DNA of 64,000 nucleotides from Dendrolimus kikuchii. Its lineage: Eukaryota; Arthropoda; Insecta; Lepidoptera; Lasiocampidae. Each line of letters begins with the position of its first letter. The first letter of the stretch is position 1. The notes beneath the pieces are model-generated. The model saw only the letters and a program-made list of their open reading frames with translations, searched no databases and was not told the DNA's origin. Position numbers and translations under genes: made by a program. Below are positions 44,716-55,910 of this stretch, in pieces. The DNA is taken from the NCBI GenBank assembly GCA_019925095.2, contig CM034411.1, positions 16,430,001 to 16,494,000 on the forward strand, given 5' to 3'.

Positions 44716-45513
44716 TTGTGATGTCGTAATATATTTGTTTTGTTTCATACTTAGAACTTACAATTTATGAGTGATTTAAGTTAATATATATATCTTTACA
44801 TATATGTATAAAATTCTTCTGAACGTGTATATGCGACTGAACTTCTCGGAAACGACTGGATCGATTACGACGAAATTTTTTGTGTGTTCAGGTGGATTCG
44901 AGAATGGTTTAGATTCACAATTGGGCCCGGTAGATGGCGCTGATTCGCCGATCTAGACATAGAAGTTGAAATGCGAGTTTTGAAAAGTTTATGTGAGGTG
45001 AGAGTTCTACTTCATCTGTAATATTATAAAATTCTAAACATGCCGTGTCTGCACGTTGATGATATTTAGATAAAAACAACTGGAATAGACTATATAAACG
45101 ATCGAGAACACGATGCAATTGTTTTTTGATTTCTCGTCTGTTTGTCGTTTCATCTATTTGTTCGAGATTCACATCTAAACTACTGGGCCGATTTCTATGC
45201 GGTTTTCGATGATCGACAGCTAATTCTTAGACTTAAACTCTGCTACTAAAACTAGTCTTTATCCTGGGAAGCCCGCGGGAATTTTTCTGGGAATTATTTT
45301 AAATAGCCAGATTTAAAAAAAATCAAAATCCAATGTGATTTTTTACTGATCGATAGCAAATTTTATGTAATAAAATGTGTGATATCTTTTATCCTGGCAA
45401 TCCCGCGGGAATTTTCCCAGGAGCGGTTTGAAATTGTTCGAATGCATAAAAGTTAGCTTATTCCGTCACAGTTCCCACTAAAACGACAGCTTACATTCTT
45501 TTAAAAAAAAAAT
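44716..45513. other. Old Helitron-like and family I repeat debris
   Basis: About 44791-44956 has a Helitron-like start (TCTTTACATATATGTATAAA) and ends GCTGATTCGCCGATCTAG, but is followed by A rather than T. The block ACTACTGGGCCGATTTCTAT and TTTTTCTGGGAATTATTTTA (about 45180-45440) recurs at about 59440-59700. Confidence 0.5.
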
Positions 45514-45739
45514 ATTTTTTTTTATTGCAGGAGATCAGCAGACAGGCAGACGGCCCACTTGATGGAAAGCGGTTACCATCGCCTATGGACATTTGCAACA
45601 CCAAAGTTGCTACAAATGCGCTGCTGCTCTCTTTAGGGAAACTGGAACCTGGTCACTAATGCCGGAACACAACTCAAGCTTGTTATGGCGACATACTTTA
45701 GACCAGGGTGGTAGCCATCCGCCCGGCCGCAGGAAATTG
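45514..45739 (-). mobile_element. SINE-like repeat B, copy 12
   Basis: TTTATTGCAGGAGATCAGCA to GCCCGGCCGCAGGAAATTG, with the central CAGTCGGGCAAATGCCCTAC block deleted. Confidence 0.85.
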
Positions 45740-46089
45740 CATCGATCCGTCCGTTCGTTTTCGCCAAGATCAGCCATCTGGGGAACCCTGAAAACGGCCC
45801 TGAAACATGGAACCCAGTAAATACCTATTGCGATAAAATTCAGAAATTATACTTGTTAGGTTAATTTGCATACGCGCTCCGAGTACCTATTTATAATGAT
45901 GATAATGAATTCGCGATTATATCAAGGGGAGCTTGTTTTAATCATGGGTTTAGTAAAGCTTAACTCTTTGGTTCGATGTTGAAGAAACATGGCGGCAAAT
46001 TGAACACAATTTCTTCAAGTAGGTATATGAGGCATCATACATTTTTTTTTTAAAAACAACGTTCTTACAGTAAGAAAAGGTTTTTCAGT

Positions 46090-46620
46090 TGCACCAGTGT
46101 TATGGTGTGGCATGGGACGCCGTCTCGTTCTTCTGCGAGCGCGTCATGCCTGCGACGCCGGAGGGCGGGACTCGACTTTCGGCCACCATAAGCGGACGGC
46201 GCGGGTGGGGCCCCTTTGGGATGAGAGCGCGAGTGTCCCGCACACTCACGTCTCCTCCCGTGGGGCGTGTTACAAACCGCCCCACGCCCCGGATTAGAAC
46301 TGGAAGATGCCGGAGGATGAAAGCAGTCCCCCGGCAGTAGAAGAGGCCTGTGTACGAGTACGAGGACCGCGGATTTGGGACTCCCGTTTTCCCGTAGCAC
46401 TGGCATAAAGCGCAGGACGGAACACCCAGGGGTATTAGTGGGTATCCCTAGCCGGTGACTGGTAATAGCATGGCACCGGTTATGACTGGGCATGCTAGTG
46501 CCAACCCGACCTGGCGAATGCCAGTCACGAACTCTACCCCCCACCCCTCCCTCCTCCCCAAACCTTCTGTGCTTGTCGCGGCTTATGGTCCTTTAGCCAA
46601 AGGAAATCCGATTGCTGTCC
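46090..46620 (-). repeat. GC-rich dispersed repeat K, copy 1
   Basis: About 46390-46560 (AGCGCAGGACGGAACACCCA, GGTAATAGCATGGCACCGGT, ATGACTGGGCATGCTAGTGC) recurs at about 47640-47830 in the same orientation. The minus frame across it, with CHAITSHRLGIPTNTPGCSV, matches CHAIATPQLGIPTKTPGCSV there, so this is probably part of a retrotransposon ORF or UTR. Function not recognised. Confidence 0.55.
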
Positions 46621-46740
46621 CTGGCTAAAAAGAAGGGTTATGCTGTGGTAAATAATAATTGCCTATTCTCCTTGAACAGAAGTAAGGGGCCATTCATTAA
46701 TTACGTAAGAGGTCCCGGGGGGGGGGGGGGGCGACTGACG

Positions 46741-46942
46741 ACCACCCGCGGTCTAGAGTATGCCGCCATAACAACCTTGTGTTGTGTTCCGGCATTAGTG
46801 ACCAAGTTCCAGTCTCCTTTAAGAGAGCAGCAGCGCATTTGTAGCACCTTTGGTGTTGCAAATGTCCATAGGCGATGGTAACCGCTTTCCATCAAGTGGG
46901 CAGTCTGCCTGTCTGCTGAACTCCTGCAATAAATAAAAAAAA
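46741..46942 (+). mobile_element. SINE-like repeat B, copy 13 (5'-truncated)
   Basis: ACCACCCGCGGTCTAGAGTA to CTCCTGCAATAAATAAAAAA. Directly before it are GGGGCCATTCATTAATTACG and a 14-base G-run (46717-46731). Confidence 0.85.
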
Positions 46943-46944
46943 TG

Positions 46945-47395
46945 CTGCACTAAACAACATTATCCGCCGGGCTCTCATGACCGCCGGGATTCCAGCCATT
47001 CTAGAACCGAATGGACAGTGTCGCGACGATGGCAACAGAAAATGGGGCAACCATTATAGTGTGGGACGCCACGTGCGTTGACACCTTGGCAGCGTCCCAT
47101 CTTGCAGCGATGTAGCTGCCGCACGACAAGAGGACCTAAAACGCCGCAAATACACATCCGTTGGTTGCGGATACATATTTTTGGCTTTTGGCGTCGAAAC
47201 TCTGGGGCCATGGGGTCCAGAAGCCCACCGCCTTTATCCAGACCTATCAAAACGGTTGATAAATGTCTCACTCGACCAAAACGTTAGCCCGTATTTTGGG
47301 CAACGCATAAGCGTTGCCATACAACATGGTAACGCGGCCACTGTTTTGGGAACGTTTCCAACTGACGGTGATTTGGGACCTAGTTACTATTTGTA
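46945..47395 (+). pseudogene. Non-LTR retrotransposon ORF2 C-terminal fragment
   Basis: Frames give [26 protein letters not shown], then FGVETLGPWGPEAHRLYPDL, SKRLINVSLDQNVSPYFGQR, ISVAIQHGNAATVLGTFP and a stop. At least two frameshifts lie before the FGVETLGPWGP part. Best preserved of the three fragments of this LINE (others at 20940-21420 and 28479-28707). Confidence 0.78.
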
Positions 47396-47569
47396 ATATT
47401 TATCTTTTGTAAATTAAGCTGTATATAGATATTATTACTATAGGTATATATTTTTTTTTTATAGTTGTAAGTTTTAATTCTTAATTTATATGTACGTATG
47501 ATCTTCAAAAAGATGTCCTCCAGTAGAACTTACCTTAAATAAAAACATTTGAAAATTCGCAGAATATCG

Positions 47570-47840
47570 GCGTAAAACGGTTGGCCCTGAGCTAACGAGG
47601 GCTGCGGAGGCTGCGGAGAGGCTAGGTCATATACCCTTAGCCCTGGCATAAGGCGAAGGACGGAACACCCAGGGGTTTTAGTGGGTATCCCTAACTGGGG
47701 AGTGGCAATAGCATGGCACCAGTTCTGACTGGGCATGCTAGTGCCACCCCCAATCTGGCAAATGCTACACTAGGTCGCGAATTATCCCCCCAAGGTTCTG
47801 CCCTTGTCGCGGCTTAGTCCTCAATCGGATTTCCCCTGGA
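47570..47840 (-). repeat. GC-rich dispersed repeat K, copy 2
   Basis: Same words as copy 1: AAGGCGAAGGACGGAACACC, TAATAGCATGGCACCAGTTC, TGACTGGGCATGCTAGTGCC. Shorter than copy 1. Confidence 0.6.
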
Positions 47841-48235
47841 CAAAAAAAAATCTTTTTTTTTTTAATTAGCTAACGAGAGTGAGAGTTCTGGTGTCCAACT
47901 TACACCTCCAATGCGTTAGCTTCGCCCCTGGTGCAGCAACTTACCATCAAGTGAACAAAAGACGAACCCGCTGAGGTCACCGGATTCAAGTTACACGAGT
48001 ATACTCCTAGTTAGGTACTGGTACGACACGATTGCAACGATCACTCGACCGGCAAGTCCTAAATGTGCACTGGAAAGCGACCGCCACTAACGCCGGTACG
48101 TTGTGAAATTCAAACCTAAATATATCAATCAAAGGACAAAAAGTTTGGCAGGACGTGATCTATGTCTTACTGTAAAACCGGCTATTAATGTATTTACAAT
48201 TTTCTAGTATGAACATGCCATTTTATACCTTGTTT

Positions 48236-48530
48236 TTTTGAAGTGAAACTTCTATTATATATAAACGGGGGGTCTTAGGATTTTTCTGTCACGAAATAAC
48301 GTTACGGCCGCGTGGAGGAGCGGCATAGATTTAAAATAGACGTGATGAGAGGCGGCATAATTTTAGAGTATACTATGGATGCGTTTTTGAAGTGAAACTT
48401 CTATATAGACGGGGTCTTAGGATTTTTCTGTCATGAAAAAGCGTTACGGCCGCGTGAAGGAGCGGCATAAATTTAGACTAGACGTGGTGAGAGGCGGCAT
48501 AATTTTAGAGTAACTATGGAAACGTAGCTT
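48236..48530 (+). repeat. Two tandem units of repeat J (about 148 bp each)
   Basis: GAAGTGAAACTTCTAT, GGGTCTTAGGATTTTTCTGT, CGTTACGGCCGCGTG and GAGGCGGCATAATTTTAGAG occur twice in order (from about 48239 and 48389). Related sequence is inverted at about 19740-19810. Confidence 0.8.
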
Positions 48531-48681
48531 GGTTCCGGATCGATCAGTTTTTTTTTTAGATAAAATAAAATGTTTGAATAATTTTGTTTCATAAAATAAA
48601 ATATATTTAAATAATGCATTCATTAAAATGAACCTAACATAACCAAATCATAATATGAAGTAAACCTGCGAAAAATCAAAA

Positions 48682-48774
48682 TGTGTGCTGGGACACATAG
48701 TAAAAGTGAAACTTCAACGGACAAGTGGAAAAACGAATGGCAACTGATAAGTGGAAAAACGAATCGCAACAAAT
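48682..48774 (+). repeat. Repeat J, second segment
   Basis: GTGTGCTGGGACACATAGTA through AAGTGGAAAAACGAATCGCA. Matches 19575-19670 directly. SINE-like copy 14 follows at the next base. Confidence 0.7.
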
Positions 48775-49072
48775 CTATCCGTGCAGGAACGGATAAAGAA
48801 TACAATTTCCCGCGGCCGGGCGGCCTGTCATAAGAGGCGACCACACAGCCAGGTGGTAGGGCGTTTGCCCGACTGGATGGCTACCACCCCTGGTCTAGAG
48901 TATGCCGCCATAATAACCTTGAGTTGTGTTCCGGCATTAGTGACTAGGTTCCAGTCTCCCTTTGGAGAGCAGCAGCGCATTTGTAGGACCTTTGGTGTTG
49001 CAAATTTCCATAGGCAATGGTAGCCGCTTTCCATAAGGTGGACCGTCTGCTGAGCTCAAGCTATTAAAAAAA
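48775..49072 (+). mobile_element. SINE-like repeat B, copy 14
   Basis: TCTATCCGTGCAGGAACGGA to GAGCTCAAGCTATTAAAAAA; the 3' end is altered compared with the family (CTCCTGCAATAA). Confidence 0.85.
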
Positions 49073-49483
49073 GGCCAGCTCGATCGGTGAAACGGCTAGC
49101 TTTGAGCTAGCGTTTCGGGCAATCAGTGAGGGTTCCGATTGCCCACTCTCCCAACTCCCATTCAAGCTTCCCTATCCCATCCTTCTGCCTGATCCCTCTG
49201 GCATATCCTATCCCATACGCTTTGTTTCATCCTAAAGGCTAGTAACGCGGTGGCTTCGCCATTGTGCATTGGTGTTGCAAACGTCTATAAGCAACAGTAA
49301 CCACTTTCCATGAGCAATAAAAAAAGAATGTAAAACATAAGCCTTAGCCCATCCCATCTGTTCTTTCCCATTCCTCCTGTCTGATCCATCCATCTCATCG
49401 CCCATACCAGCCTCTACATTCCATCGTAATGGCTGGCAATGCGTTGGCTTCGCCTCCGGTGTTGCAAATGTCTATACTATAGA
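49073..49483. repeat. Array of repeat L fragments
   Basis: Two copies of a GGTGTTGCAAACGTCTATAA / GTTGCAAATGTCTATA-type 3' end with CCATCTGTTCTTTCCCATTC-type bodies. The second is interrupted by the hAT element that follows; its continuation GGCAACGGTAACCACTTT is at 49947. Confidence 0.55.
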
Positions 49484-49491
49484 CTCTATAG

Positions 49492-49939
49492 CATCCTTTC
49501 CCAAAGTGGGCGATAACGCCCCCTTGTGGGTTGCAGGCCTAAAGGGGGGCGGTAAGAGACCCAGAAAAAAATAATGGGGGCGTTGTGTAGAGGCTTGGGC
49601 GATTTGTAATTTCATCTAGCTAAGAAGACTCTTAGACACCGTCTGAACTTTCGAGCCTCGACTACAACTTGTGAACATCAACTAATATTAATTAAGAGAT
49701 TGCTCAAACTTGGTTCGATATTTCTCTCCGCGTAGTTCATATATCTGTCCTGTTTTATTGAATAAATGAAATAAAAATCATGTCAATCGGCCGCTCCGTT
49801 CTCCGCTAATATAGCTCACAATAATCAATTAATTTAATTTGACATTATAGTGGTTTTTAAATAGATGAAAAAATGGGGGCGCTAAAAAATAATTTATTCT
49901 CAAAGTGGGCAGTATACAAAATAAGTTTGGGAACCACTG
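49492..49939. mobile_element. Non-autonomous hAT element (448 bp)
   Basis: Perfect 8-bp target duplication CTCTATAG at 49484-49491 and 49940-49947. Ends: CATCCTTTCCCAAAGTGGGC at left and the inverse type GTTTGGGAACCACTG at right. This is the CAGTGGTTCCCAAA-like terminus familiar from hAT transposons. No transposase frame. Confidence 0.9.
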
Positions 49940-50076
49940 CTCTATAGGCAACGGTAACCACTTTTGATTTGTGTGCGACTCTCACTATAAAAATAATTTC
50001 AAAAATCATTTGCTTAATTTATCAAATTCATTCGCTGTAACATATTGCGTTGATAAACTATGAGCGTCAATGGTAT

Positions 50077-50490
50077 TGTTGCAAGCCGATACTAATACTT
50101 TGCAGGTGTCTTATTAACCCTTTGAATTTGAGTGGTCTATTGTTCGCGCTAAGCTCTTTGTTCCCGCCGCCGTAAGACGTCATAAAACCTTCTTTTCTCT
50201 GTTGGTATTTCATGCGAATTCTTGGCAGGCATGGCGGGGGCAGGCTTGGGCGGCATGTTGCTAGGAGGCCATGTCTAATATACAAATGGATGAGGATCGG
50301 TCAGTCCGGAAATGCGGCAGTCGTGTTCAGACTTCGAACGAGGGTTTGCGCGATTTATATGATAACGCTTTTCTACTCTACGGTTTGGTTTTCTTGTATT
50401 CGGCTATACTTGTAAGAACTGTGAATTACATGTGTGATCCAACGGCATTTTCAAATTTACATCTTACAAATCCCCTACATATTCATAACA
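50077..50490 (+). mobile_element. Solo LTR family G, copy 1
   Basis: TGTTGCAAGCCGATACTAAT to CATAACA, 414 bp, flanked by GTAT on both sides (50073-50076 and 50491-50494). A 4-bp duplication and TG..CA ends suit a Ty3/gypsy-type LTR. No internal region is nearby, so this is a solo LTR left by LTR-LTR recombination. Confidence 0.85.
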
Positions 50491-50525
50491 GTATGTACGA
50501 TAATTTTTGAGGGCGAACATCATAG

Positions 50526-50758
50526 TAAAAGTGGATGGATGCAGAAGTCGTGGAAGGCCACTACACACCTTCCATGATCAAATTGATCGTGTACTAGCAG
50601 AAGATGATGTCAGGAGCCTTAAGAACAGACGAGCGTGCATGACAAGAGTTATGCATGTCAAAGAAGCAAGTGAGGTGTGTAAGAATAAGCCTGAATGGCG
50701 CTCTGTTGCTCGTGCCTACCCCGCAAGGGAACTGGCGTGAAGTTATGTATGTATGTAT
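50526..50758 (+). mobile_element. RTE-like LINE family A, copy 12
   Basis: Starts in KVDGCRSRGRP. Perfect 11-bp duplication GAACATCATAG at 50515-50525 and 50759-50769. Confidence 0.93.
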
Positions 50759-51097
50759 GAACATCATAGCTACACCACCATTGTCAGTGTATCGCGACCA
50801 TTAGGTTGTAAAATGCTACTATCTAACAACAACTAAAATAAGCTATCATCGAAATGATTCCGGCGTGAAATCACTTGTTCTAGTAATGGGTCATCGTGCT
50901 GGCAACCTTTGGCAGGCGTCCAGTCGCGAAATCTACAACCAAATCACTCAAACGCGAATTCCGTGTATCGGGTGCCCCGCGTCCGGCTGGCACCCGATAC
51001 GAATGCCCGTCGCTTTGGGAGGTAAACACGATACTCGAAAACTTAATCGACTTAAAAACTAACTAAAAAGCGATAAATATAGTAATTCTACTTGGCA

Positions 51098-51478
51098 TCT
51101 GCGGAGTGACGCTCGCGGACCGCGTTCGTAATACCGAAGTAAGAAAGAGAGTTGCTCTGAAAGAGAGTGTCGGGGTGAAGGTAAGGAAAGGAATGCTCCG
51201 GTGGTTCGGGCATGTGGAAAGAATGACTAAAGAGATATACAATGCAAAAGCGGATGGATGCAGAAGTCGTGAAAGGCCACGACACACCTTCCATGATCAA
51301 ACTGATCGTGTACTAGCAGAAGGTGACGTCAGGAGCCTTAGGAACAGACGAGCGTGCATGACAAGAGTTATGAATGTCAAAGAAGCAAGTGAGGTGTGTA
51401 AGAATAAGCCTAAATGGCGCTCTGTTGTTCGTGCCTACCCCGCAAGGGAACTGGTGTGAAGTTATGTATGTATGTATG
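51098..51478 (+). mobile_element. RTE-like LINE family A, copy 13
   Basis: Open frame from CGVTLADRVRNTEVRKRVAL to the end. TACTTGGCA at 51089-51097 and 51479-51487. Its HERMTKQ junction lacks the MHDER residues found in copies 2, 6, 7 and 8, so at least two subfamilies exist. Confidence 0.92.
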
Positions 51479-51483
51479 TACTT

Positions 51484-51745
51484 GGCACCGACTTCAAGAT
51501 ATTGTAAAAAATATTTAAATTTTAAAAAAATAAACATGTTATACGTGTCTATAATATTCGAGGGTTGCTCGCGAGTTCCCTGCGATTCACTCATCAGACC
51601 CTGACTTGGTGACAACGTGACCAGTTCAGGAGTATACTCTTTCGAATACAAAATATATTTAAATATTGGTTCACAATTGACCGAGAAATCGCCTAACAAA
51701 CATACAGTTGGTTTAAGTACCTCCTTTTTGAGGTCGGTTAAAAAG
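51484..51745. mobile_element. Repeat M, probable MITE with ACCGACTTCAA ends
   Basis: CACCGACTTCAAGATATTG at left and CTCCTTTTTGAGGTCGGTTA at right are inverse-type ends. The body (CACTCATCAGACCCTGACTT, GGTTCACAATTGACCGAGAA, ATCGCCTAACAAACATA) recurs at about 57360-57710. Confidence 0.6.
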
Positions 51746-51786
51746 GAACCTCTAGTATGACATGCTTATCCCTTAATTACTTAAAA

Positions 51787-51905
51787 CTAGCGTTTTCCTC
51801 TCGGCTACATCGCGTGAAAGTCTATGTTACTTCAAAAACACTAAATTAGGTTTATATATATATAAACCTTCAATGAAAATTTACCTAACTGATGGTGAAA
51901 ATCGC
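51787..51905 (-). mobile_element. Helitron-like 3' fragment
   Basis: A|CTAGCGTTTTCCTCTCGGCT on plus equals a minus-strand 3' end with CTAG followed by T. The body AACCTTCAATGAAAATTTAC resembles 62140-62190. Confidence 0.5.
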
Positions 51906-52154
51906 CTAAAAATCATACATTATTATATACTTACACATACGATATCTGTCCATATTTAACGTCAGTAACAATTAATAACAATAACACATTATAAATAACG
52001 CATAAAACTCATCGCTACATCTGTGTGAAACGGTCAATAACTATAACAATATCCCAGATGAAAAAGTGGCATAAGCTAAATCCCATGAAATAATCTGACA
52101 TTTTTATGTAAGTATTAAAGAATGTACAATACAAGACTATATTTCAGAAATGTT

Positions 52155-52672
52155 AAAACATGAAGAGAGCCTATTTCGCAAATGTCAAATATGACGAGAG
52201 CCTATTTCAGAAATGTCAAAATATGACCTAAGCCTATTTCACAAATGTCAAAATATGAAGCGAGCTTATTTCACAAATATCACGAGTACGAAGAGAGCCT
52301 ATTTCGCAAATGTCAAAATATGAAGAGAGCCTATTTTAGAAATGTCAAAATACGAACTAAGCCTATTTCACAAATGTCAAAACGTTTAGAGAGCCTATTT
52401 CAGAAATTTCAAATGTGAACTAAGCCTGTTTCACAAATGTAAAGACATGAACTGAGCCTATATCAGAAATGTCAAGACATGAAGAGAGCCTATTTCGCAA
52501 ATGTCAAATATGAAGAGAGCCTATTTCAGAAATGTCAAAATATGAAGCGAGCTTATTTCACAAATATCAGAGTTCATACTCTGATAGAGAGAGAGCCTAT
52601 TTCGCAAATGTAAAAATATGAAGAGATTTTATTTCATAAATGTCAAAATGTGAACTGAGCCTATTTCACAAA
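52155..52672. repeat. 31-bp minisatellite (about 17 units)
   Basis: Units GAGAGCCTATTTCGCAAATG plus TCAAAATATGAA vary between CGCAAATG, CAGAAATG and CACAAATG and between GAGAGCC and CTAAGCC. This gives an irregular mosaic of unit types. One break at about 52572 holds TCATACTCTGATAGA. Confidence 0.9.
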
Positions 52673-53257
52673 TGTCACAACATTATACAGAGCAATACAT
52701 TTTAATTTATACTTATTACATTTTGCACATTGCGCGCTTGAGAGTATTCAATAAATTTTATAGCCGGTGTAAAATAGACTGCAACATGGTTGCATGGAAT
52801 CTCATTAGAGTTTACTACAATTAACACATAAACATAAATTGAAATCTATTCCCAACTCGCCTTGATCGACGTTTCTGAGAAGTCATCAGTACCCCGCCCC
52901 CTTCGCCTGGCACTATCCCTTTTATTGGCTTAGACAACAGCCTGACATCACTAAAAGCCTTGATGTCTTCTTTAATAAAAGCTTTCGCAGACCATTTTCT
53001 TACTGTTACGTTATAATCTGTGTTTCGCACAGTTCTTTTTTTTTATAAATGACGTATTTAAGAAAAAAATCTCTACTAATAAGTAATTTAAATCTAACCT
53101 AAATTAATTTAAAGTATTCATTCTAAGAAAGTGTTTATTAGCACTTTTCTTATTATTGCTATTAAGGCGAAGACACTTTCTTCATTTGTTCTTTAATAAG
53201 GGGGGCATTTTGTTTATTCATGTTGTGTTCTTTATTGGAAAAAGTCTTTCAGCTAGA
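52673..53257. other. Intron or flank, nothing recognised
   Basis: No coding or repeat assignment. A purine-pyrimidine inverse, TTAGCACTTTTCTTA / AAGAAAGTGTTTATTAG, lies at about 53125-53150. Confidence 0.35.
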
Positions 53258-53271
53258 TAAATGAGAAAAAC

Positions 53272-53723
53272 GCTCACGTATGGAAGCGAGAGTTGGGTAT
53301 GGAAGGGAGAGCATGAAAGTAGAGTAACCGCGGTCGAGATGCGAGCACTGCGGAGTGACGCTCGCGGACCGCGTTCGTAATACCGAAGTAAGAAAGAGAG
53401 TTGGTCTGAAAGAAAGTGTCGGGGTGAAGGTAAGGAAAGGAATGCTCTGGTGGTTCGGGCATGTGGAAAGAATGACTAAACAGATATACAATGCAAAAGT
53501 GGATGGATGCAGAAGTCGTGGAAGGCCACGACACACCTTCCATGATCAAATTGATCGTGTACTAGCAGAAGGTGATGTCAGGAACCTTAAGAACAGACGA
53601 GCGTGCATGAAAAAAGCTATGAATGTCAAAGAAGCAAGTGAGGTGTGGAAGAATAAGCCTGAATGGCGCTTTGTTGTTCGTGCCTACCCCGCAAGGGAAC
53701 TGGCGTGAAGTTATGTATGTATG
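53272..53723 (+). mobile_element. RTE-like LINE family A, copy 14
   Basis: Carries a small deletion (CGCAAAATCTG) that shifts frame before SDAR/CGVTLADR. The downstream frame is then open to the stop. TAAATGAGAAAAAC and TAAATAAGAAAAAC flank it (one mismatch in 14). Confidence 0.91.
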
Positions 53724-53754
53724 TAAATAAGAAAAACAATTTGTAGTTAGACAT

Positions 53755-54131
53755 GTTGCTGAGGAGTTTGTTGTCGCTTCTGCTCCTTAACAGCAATAAC
53801 ACGTTGCGAAGCGATGTACATAGAAAAGGAAGTAAAATTAAATTTTAACTGATATGTATGACCTTCAAAAAGTGTATGGAAGCTGCATACGTCTACAGCG
53901 GACAACGAACTACTGACTAGCGCAGCGCGAGAGCGCACATATTAATAGTTTCTCTATCTCGCTCGCACACCATCCGTCCCGCTCGCACACTGTACTATAC
54001 ATTGTACTAGCTGTACGACTTGTTAATATTTGTACTTAAGGTTACCGTTTTCAAAATAAATCAGCACTCGACAGTGAATACTTCTCTCTGCCATCTGAAG
54101 TATTATTTAACTTCTACCTCTTGCCGCTACA
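53755..54131 (+). mobile_element. Possible LTR
   Basis: TGTTGCTGAGGAGTTTGTTG to GCCGCTACA, with a GAGCGCACATATTAATAG / CTCGCTCGCACAC region and an AATAAA at about 54055. TG..CA ends are present, but I see no target duplication and no second copy. Confidence 0.3.
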
Positions 54132-54176
54132 AGTGTTCTCCAGTGGAACTTATTTTGAATAAAAACTTTTGAATTG

Positions 54177-54274
54177 AAGCAAGTGAGGTGTGTAAGAATA
54201 AGCCTAAATGGCGCTCTGTTGCTCGTGCCTACCCCCGTAAGGGAACTGGCGTGAAGTTATGTATGTATGTATGT
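54177..54274 (+). mobile_element. RTE-like LINE family A, copy 15 (shortest, about 98 bp)
   Basis: Only the last 60 bp of coding sequence plus tail; CCCCCGTAAGG has one extra base. Perfect 13-bp duplication AACTTTTGAATTG at 54164-54176 and 54275-54287. Confidence 0.93.
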
Positions 54275-54287
54275 AACTTTTGAATTG

Positions 54288-54986
54288 GGGAAAAAATTGA
54301 ATTTGAATTGTATCTAATGCTTTCTTACAGGACAAATGATTGAACAAAATTTTAGTTAAATTGTACAAAGTCACAATTAACGGAGGAATCGCGTAGCATA
54401 CAGAAACTTCTCCGAAACAAATGATACAATTTTACAAATATTACAGATTTATTACATTGTAGATACTTGAACAAGTGTTATTAGTGTAAATATATGGACT
54501 ACATAATGGAGCAGACGGTCAGCGACGCCCTCGGCGGGGCACCTCGCCACTTCATTACGAAACATTTGTGCACACACAACCGGTCCCAATGAATTGATAT
54601 ACGTACGATTGTCTACGGAATCCATTAATCCAGTCCACTTTTTATGTATTATAAACAATATTTTATCATACGGGGCACCTTAAGAGTAAAGTGTACTTTG
54701 AATTTCATTGCAAGTGTACATGAAAATGTGACAACTTTAATTTTTCTAATACGACTTTAAAATATTCTATCATCCCAGTTATTCATCATCATCATCATCC
54801 GAGCGTTAAATTCCGGTTGTGTACGGAGCGTTCACTCCGACGCCCAGGGTCCGCTTTCCTACTTTTTCTACTCCACTTCGCGCGGTCTTCTGCATCCCCC
54901 GTTACGCATGTCATCCTTCACAACGTCATGCCAACATTTCTTGGGCCTTCCCCTTGGACCGGGACCTAGCGGTGGCAGCATGCATC
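54288..54986. other. Flank, nothing recognised until SINE-like copy 15
   Basis: About 54790-54985 (TCATCATCATCATCCGAGCG, TACGCATGTCATCCTTCACA, CTTGGGCCTTCCCCTTGGAC) has a shorter relative at about 10625-10720. It is a two-copy repeat whose second copy is interrupted by repeat B copy 3. No gene. Confidence 0.45.
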
Positions 54987-55194
54987 TTTTTTTTATTGCA
55001 GGAGATCAGCAGACAGACATACGGCCCACTTGATGGAAAGCGGTTACCATCGCCTATGGACATTTGCAACACCAAAGGTGCTACAAATGCGCTGCAGCTC
55101 TCTTAAGGGAAACTGGAACCTGGTCACTAATGCCGGAACACAGCTCAAGGTTGTTATGGCGACATACTTTAGACCATTCCTACACGGATAAAAT
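54987..55194 (-). mobile_element. SINE-like repeat B, copy 15 (internal deletion)
   Basis: Normal up to ACATACTTTAGACCA, then jumps to TTCCTACACGGATAAAA, so about 120 bp are missing while both ends remain. Confidence 0.85.
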
Positions 55195-55897
55195 CTTCCC
55201 AGTTATTGACTGCTAAGAAATAATTAATTAAGGTTCATCATGACTCATTAGTATTAAAAAAATATAGGCAAACTCAGTACAGTTTCAAAATCTAGCAACT
55301 GTCATTGCTTTTAATCGACTTTCAAAAGGAGTAGTTCTCAATTCATTTTTTTTTTAATCAAAATAGTTCTCACAATAAGGGAGGAGGCTGCCGACACCTG
55401 CATCCGATATAAGGAACGTCTAATGATTGTTCACCCAAATGAGCTTGCCCAGAAGCTGCTGCGTAACATCCCACAAAGGCACCTAAAACGAGTACACATT
55501 CTCGACCTGGATGCAAAATATAGCTCCAATTAAATTAAAGAAAGCAAATCATTGAATGTTGCCTTCTTAGAAATCACCAAAACAACCAAATCATCTGCTT
55601 ATGGAACAATTTCTGATAGCAGATAAAAGGACCAAAAATGAAAAATTCGAAATAGCCTAGAAAGAAAAAGCGCCTACAGTCACCGAAAGGCTAACTTGTA
55701 TATACGTGACAATACACGCATGCCAGTAGGATACAATTTCTACAGGCGCTCAATATATTATTTCTAAAGCTAATTAAGTATTTATAAAAAGAAAAAGTAC
55801 AAAATATTTTTTAACAAAAACAAAACTGACTTCAAACAAGAAAGCAAAAAAATAATATTTTAAGACGTAGAAATTTTTTATTTTGTACTTTTTAATT
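55195..55897. other. Flank, no gene; old repeat edges
   Basis: TTTTAATCGACTTTCAAAAG at about 55310 and TTTGAAGTCGATTTTACATA at about 55895 look like degraded ends of the ACCGACTTCAA MITE type. No coding identity for the frame at about 55390-55530. Confidence 0.4.
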
Positions 55898-55910
55898 TGA
55901 AGTCGATTTT

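Noticed and set aside
46065..46544. 159-codon minus-strand frame as a gene
   Set aside because: Part of it is repeat K, seen again at 47570-47840 with matching peptide words; no known host domain and GC-rich low-complexity composition.
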